From Saururus chinensis (taxonomy: Eukaryota; Streptophyta; Magnoliopsida; Piperales; Saururaceae), in contig CP141149.1 in assembly GCA_035235625.1 (NCBI GenBank), positions 14,325,893 to 14,389,892 on the forward strand: 64,000 bases of DNA. The letters are read 5' to 3'. The notes under the pieces are model-generated. The model ran no database searches and was not told the DNA's origin. It worked only from the letters and a program-made list of their open reading frames with translations. Within the stretch, counting starts at the first letter, position 1. The number at the start of each line of letters is the position of its first letter. Positions 61,178-64,000 of this stretch are shown here, piece after piece. A program made the translations under genes and the position numbers.

Positions 61178-63357
61178 TGTAACACCCCGACTCGAAAAAA
61201 CCCGAATCGGACTGGGCTCAGTTCAAAAGACAAAATTGGAGTGTATCAAATAAGTAGTAAAATTAAAACCGACTCACTAGGAGCTGCAGACTCTGAGTGC
61301 GAGAGTGATAACACTCTTTCACACACTACAGAGCTTTAACGTTCCGTTGTGCGTAAATCAAAATAAACATAATTTTATAACTAATTTGGATTGGGCCAAT
61401 GTTAGCTTGCCTACATATGTATTGGATACCATCTAAGATATTATTCTAATACATTCGGATCTAAACGTAGTTCTACCTAACGACTAATACATTTATTAGA
61501 CATAAAAAAATCATATACGATAAAATACATATACTTTATATCTGAATAATTTATTCGAAATCAGATGAAAATCTTATAAATCATCGGAATCAAATGGAAA
61601 CCAATAAATCAGTGAAATACACTTCTCACATAGGTGAGCAGAATACTAACAAAATCATATATCCCAATCTATTATAGAGCGGAGTAGAACACACAACAGA
61701 GCATGTTAGATCATATCAGATCCTATCAGATAATATTAGATTTCATTCGACCATATTGATCATATCATATCAGATCGGAGTGTATCAGATCACAATAGAG
61801 CATTTTAGTGTAATTCAGATCACCACATAATATATCAAAGTAGATCGAATATGAACATATAAGCATATATCACATCATAGCAAATTATATATCTTAATTA
61901 GTATATTACTAATTAAGATGTGCGTTCATATAAATCATATTAAATTAGAAGGTTAGAAAAGCTTACTCCGTTGTAGTTCTAGAAGTGGCAACGTTTGGAG
62001 TTGCTCATTTCCTCAGGGCATCTTCCTTTTCAAGTCCGAAGATGGCAGGTAGAACCTCCTCTAACTCCAGAATACTTTTCTCTTTCCGTGCCAGTAAGCT
62101 ACGGATAGAACCTCCCCTTGACCCGGGATATTTTTCTCACAACACGCCCATAGGCGATAGACAAAATCTCCCCTTACCTAGAGATACTTCTCGCTTTCTG
62201 CGCCCATATGTGGCAAACAGAACCTCCCCTTACCCGGAGACACTTCACCCTTCTTGTGCTAGTAGGTAGCGGACAAAACCTCCCCTTGCCTGGAGATACT
62301 TTACCCTTCACACGCTCGTAGGTGGTAGACAGAACCTCCCCTTTCCCATAGACACTTTACCCTGCCCACGCCAGTAAGCGGCAGACAGAACCTCTCTTGG
62401 CCTGGAGACACTTTACCCTTCTCGTGCCCTTAGGTGGAGGATAGAACCTCCCCTAGCCTGGAGACACTTTACCCTTCAGACACCTGTAGGTGGCGAACAA
62501 AACCTACCCTTTCCTGGAGACACTTTACCCTTCCCGTGCTCGTAGGTGGCAGACAGAACCTCTCCTTACCCTGGGGCGTTTCCCCCATATAGGGTCATTA
62601 ATGCGAGGAATGAACACTTCTATTGCGTAGAACACCCTCGAATTAGTTAAGAATGCTTTTTGAATGGAAGAAAACTGACTTAGAACGAATCCTGAAACTC
62701 CTCTGGAAGTTTGACAGAAATGAGAATTTACAAGAAAATGGTGTCCGAGTGTACGAAGGAAGGTGGAATACTCGTGCACGTGCTCGCGCCACGTGGTGCA
62801 TTTTCATGGGGCCGCTGAACAGGTCTGCGCGAGTGAAGCGCCCATGTCTCCCGGTTAGTTGTGCGATCGCGCGAGACTGGCATCCTGCAGATGGCTACAA
62901 TTGTGGGGCGCATCCACAGCTTGGCAGCACGGTGGCTTGGCTCCTGCTTTGGCTTGGCTAGCTAATGTCAACTATTTTGTCATTTCTTGAATATTTTATT
63001 ATTTCATTCAAATACAATTTCAACTTCAAAATGCGATAACTTCTTATCCCGAAGTCGTAATTGCATGTTCCTAGTACCAATGGACTTGTATCGACGGGCC
63101 CTTTAAAACTAGACCCTACATGGGTAGCTTATCTTGCACTTTTAAAGTGGGTCATGCCCATATGACACGCTTCTCAAGGTTATAACGTTCATTTTTTACC
63201 TCCATTTTGCATGTTCTTTGATTCATTGCACTTGTTACTTCGAGCATTAACTAAATATGGGAATTTAATCCCTTAAAACCCTTTAAAATTTAACTAAAAT
63301 TATATAATTACCCCTAACCCTCTTGGGTTAAGCATAATCGGAACACGGGGTGCTACA
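61178..63357 (+). mobile_element. Solo LTR E, 2.2 kb
   Basis: It begins TGTAACACCCCG and ends CGGGGTGCTACA, near-perfect 12-bp inverted ends, with a perfect AATAC duplication (61173-61177 and 63358-63362). It has an array of about ten 57-bp units and no coding domains. Confidence 0.92.
61985..62575 (+). repeat. Minisatellite, about 57-bp unit, about 10 copies, in solo LTR E
   Basis: GACAGAACCTCCCCTTGCC followed by GGAGACACTTTACCCTTC and GTAGGTGGC repeats at steps of 55-58 bases (GAACCTC-type starts near 62051, 62108, 62165, 62220, 62275, 62331, 62388, 62445, 62500 and 62557). Confidence 0.88.
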
Positions 63358-63473
63358 AATACCTAGAGTAGTAGTGACACATTTTCTTTTGTGTTGCTAA
63401 TATATTTATTTTATTATTATTATTATTAAAATATAATACATAATTAAAAATATCAAAAAATTAAAATTAAATT

Positions 63474-63863
63474 CCCCTACTCTTTCCCCTCTCATCCTCA
63501 GAGCCGGGGCTCACATTGACGCGCATGGAAGAGATGAGAGATAGAGAGTGAAAGAGAGATCTTTCTAGAGAGTGAAGAGAGAGAAGAGATAGAGAGCGTG
63601 AAGAGAGGGAGAAAATATAGAGAGAGAGAGGAGATAGAGAGAGAAAGATGAGAGAGAGGAGATAGGAGAGAGAGAGTGAAGTGAGGAGAAGAGGAGAGAG
63701 AGGTTCTCCTCTCTCCTCTCTCTCTATCTCTCCTCTCTCTGTCTCTTCTCTCTATCTTCACTCTCTAGAAAGATCTCTCTTTCGCTTTCTATCTCTCCTC
63801 TCTCCCATAAGCATCAATGTGAGCCCCAAATTTGAGGATGAGAGGGGAAAGAGTAGGGGAATT
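63474..63863. repeat. Long inverted repeat with GA and CT arms
   Basis: TCCCCTACTCTTTCCCCTCT at 63473 is mirrored by the complement AGAGGGGAAAGAGTAGGGGA at about 63841. The next block, CCGGGGCTCACATTGACGC, is mirrored by CATCAATGTGAGCCCCAAA. A GA-rich arm (about 63525-63700) then faces a CT-rich arm (about 63705-63805). The fold would be a hairpin of nearly 400 bases centred on about 63700. Confidence 0.75.
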
Positions 63864-64000
63864 TTATTTTATTTTTTTTGGATTTTAAATTATGTATCAT
63901 GTGAGAGAGGAGAGAAGAGATGGGAGATGTGAGAGAGGAGAGATAGAGAGAGACATAGATAAGAGAGAGAGGAGAGAAGAGAGTGTATAGAGAGTAGAGA

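Larger units (their letters stand above)
59690..64000. mobile_element. CACTA-like repeat with GA/CT tracts, runs off the window
   Basis: From about 59735 to 60200 and at 61100-61160 the sequence is full of TTAGCGATG/GCGTCGCTAATA words like those of the CACTA element at 15687-19186. A GA-rich tract follows (60410-61035). After an inserted solo LTR (61178-63357) the pattern resumes with GTAGTAGTGACAC and further GA/CT tracts to the window end. The left terminus is decayed (ATTTCAATAAAAAAAACTTA in place of CACTACAACAAAA). No transposase was seen. Confidence 0.65.

Overview
The window is nuclear DNA of a flowering plant. It shows spliced genes with GT/AG introns and TATA boxes, plant-specific families (type I MADS box, B3, CBSX), and a dense transposon load of CACTA, hAT, PIF/Harbinger and Stowaway-like elements plus chromovirus and long-LTR retroelements. 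The species cannot be fixed from the sequence. All identities below come from reading motifs by eye; no database search was run.

Four genes look intact. They are a mitochondrial-type CBSX3-like CBS-pair protein (5797-7507, +, five coding exons), a single-exon type I MADS-box gene (28530-29324, -), a choline kinase (50679-53459, +, seven coding exons plus a 5' UTR intron) and a single-exon B3-domain gene (54758-55309, -). Two cellular gene remnants are also recognisable: an ABCC5/MRP5-like transporter fragment with an in-frame stop (about 44221-44455) and a frameshifted MADS copy (about 55541-55990). The four genes belong to unrelated pathways (mitochondrial redox sensing, reproductive transcription control, phosphatidylcholine synthesis, transcription). 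They sit apart in transposon-rich DNA and do not form a functional unit.

Most of the remainder is layered mobile DNA. From left to right: an LTR-like remnant (about 395-1860); a PIF/Harbinger element with a broken ORF1 (2949-4640); a 1-kb tandem duplication (8076-13672) whose first copy holds a 3.5-kb solo LTR (8270-11789); a decayed long LTR (about 14165-20359) interrupted by a complete 3.5-kb non-autonomous CACTA element (15687-19186); a 4.6-kb solo LTR (22203-26778); and a decayed chromovirus (about 30853-44200). The chromovirus is interrupted by a 1.35-kb solo LTR (34375-35728) and by a second solo LTR (35945-43496) that contains a third in inverted orientation (37038-40928). After the choline kinase and B3 genes come two hAT elements with perfect 8-bp target duplications (56022-57296 and 57391-58489). 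Last is a second CACTA-like repeat (about 59690 to the window end) split by a 2.2-kb solo LTR (61178-63357).

The most notable non-gene signals are a stem-loop with covarying arms at the same place in five long LTRs, a CCGATCGAACG-type dyad shared by two unrelated LTR families, the hairpin and CT-tract architecture of the CACTA element, and a conserved module of about 30 bp next to GA/CT tracts in several elements with different terminal repeats.
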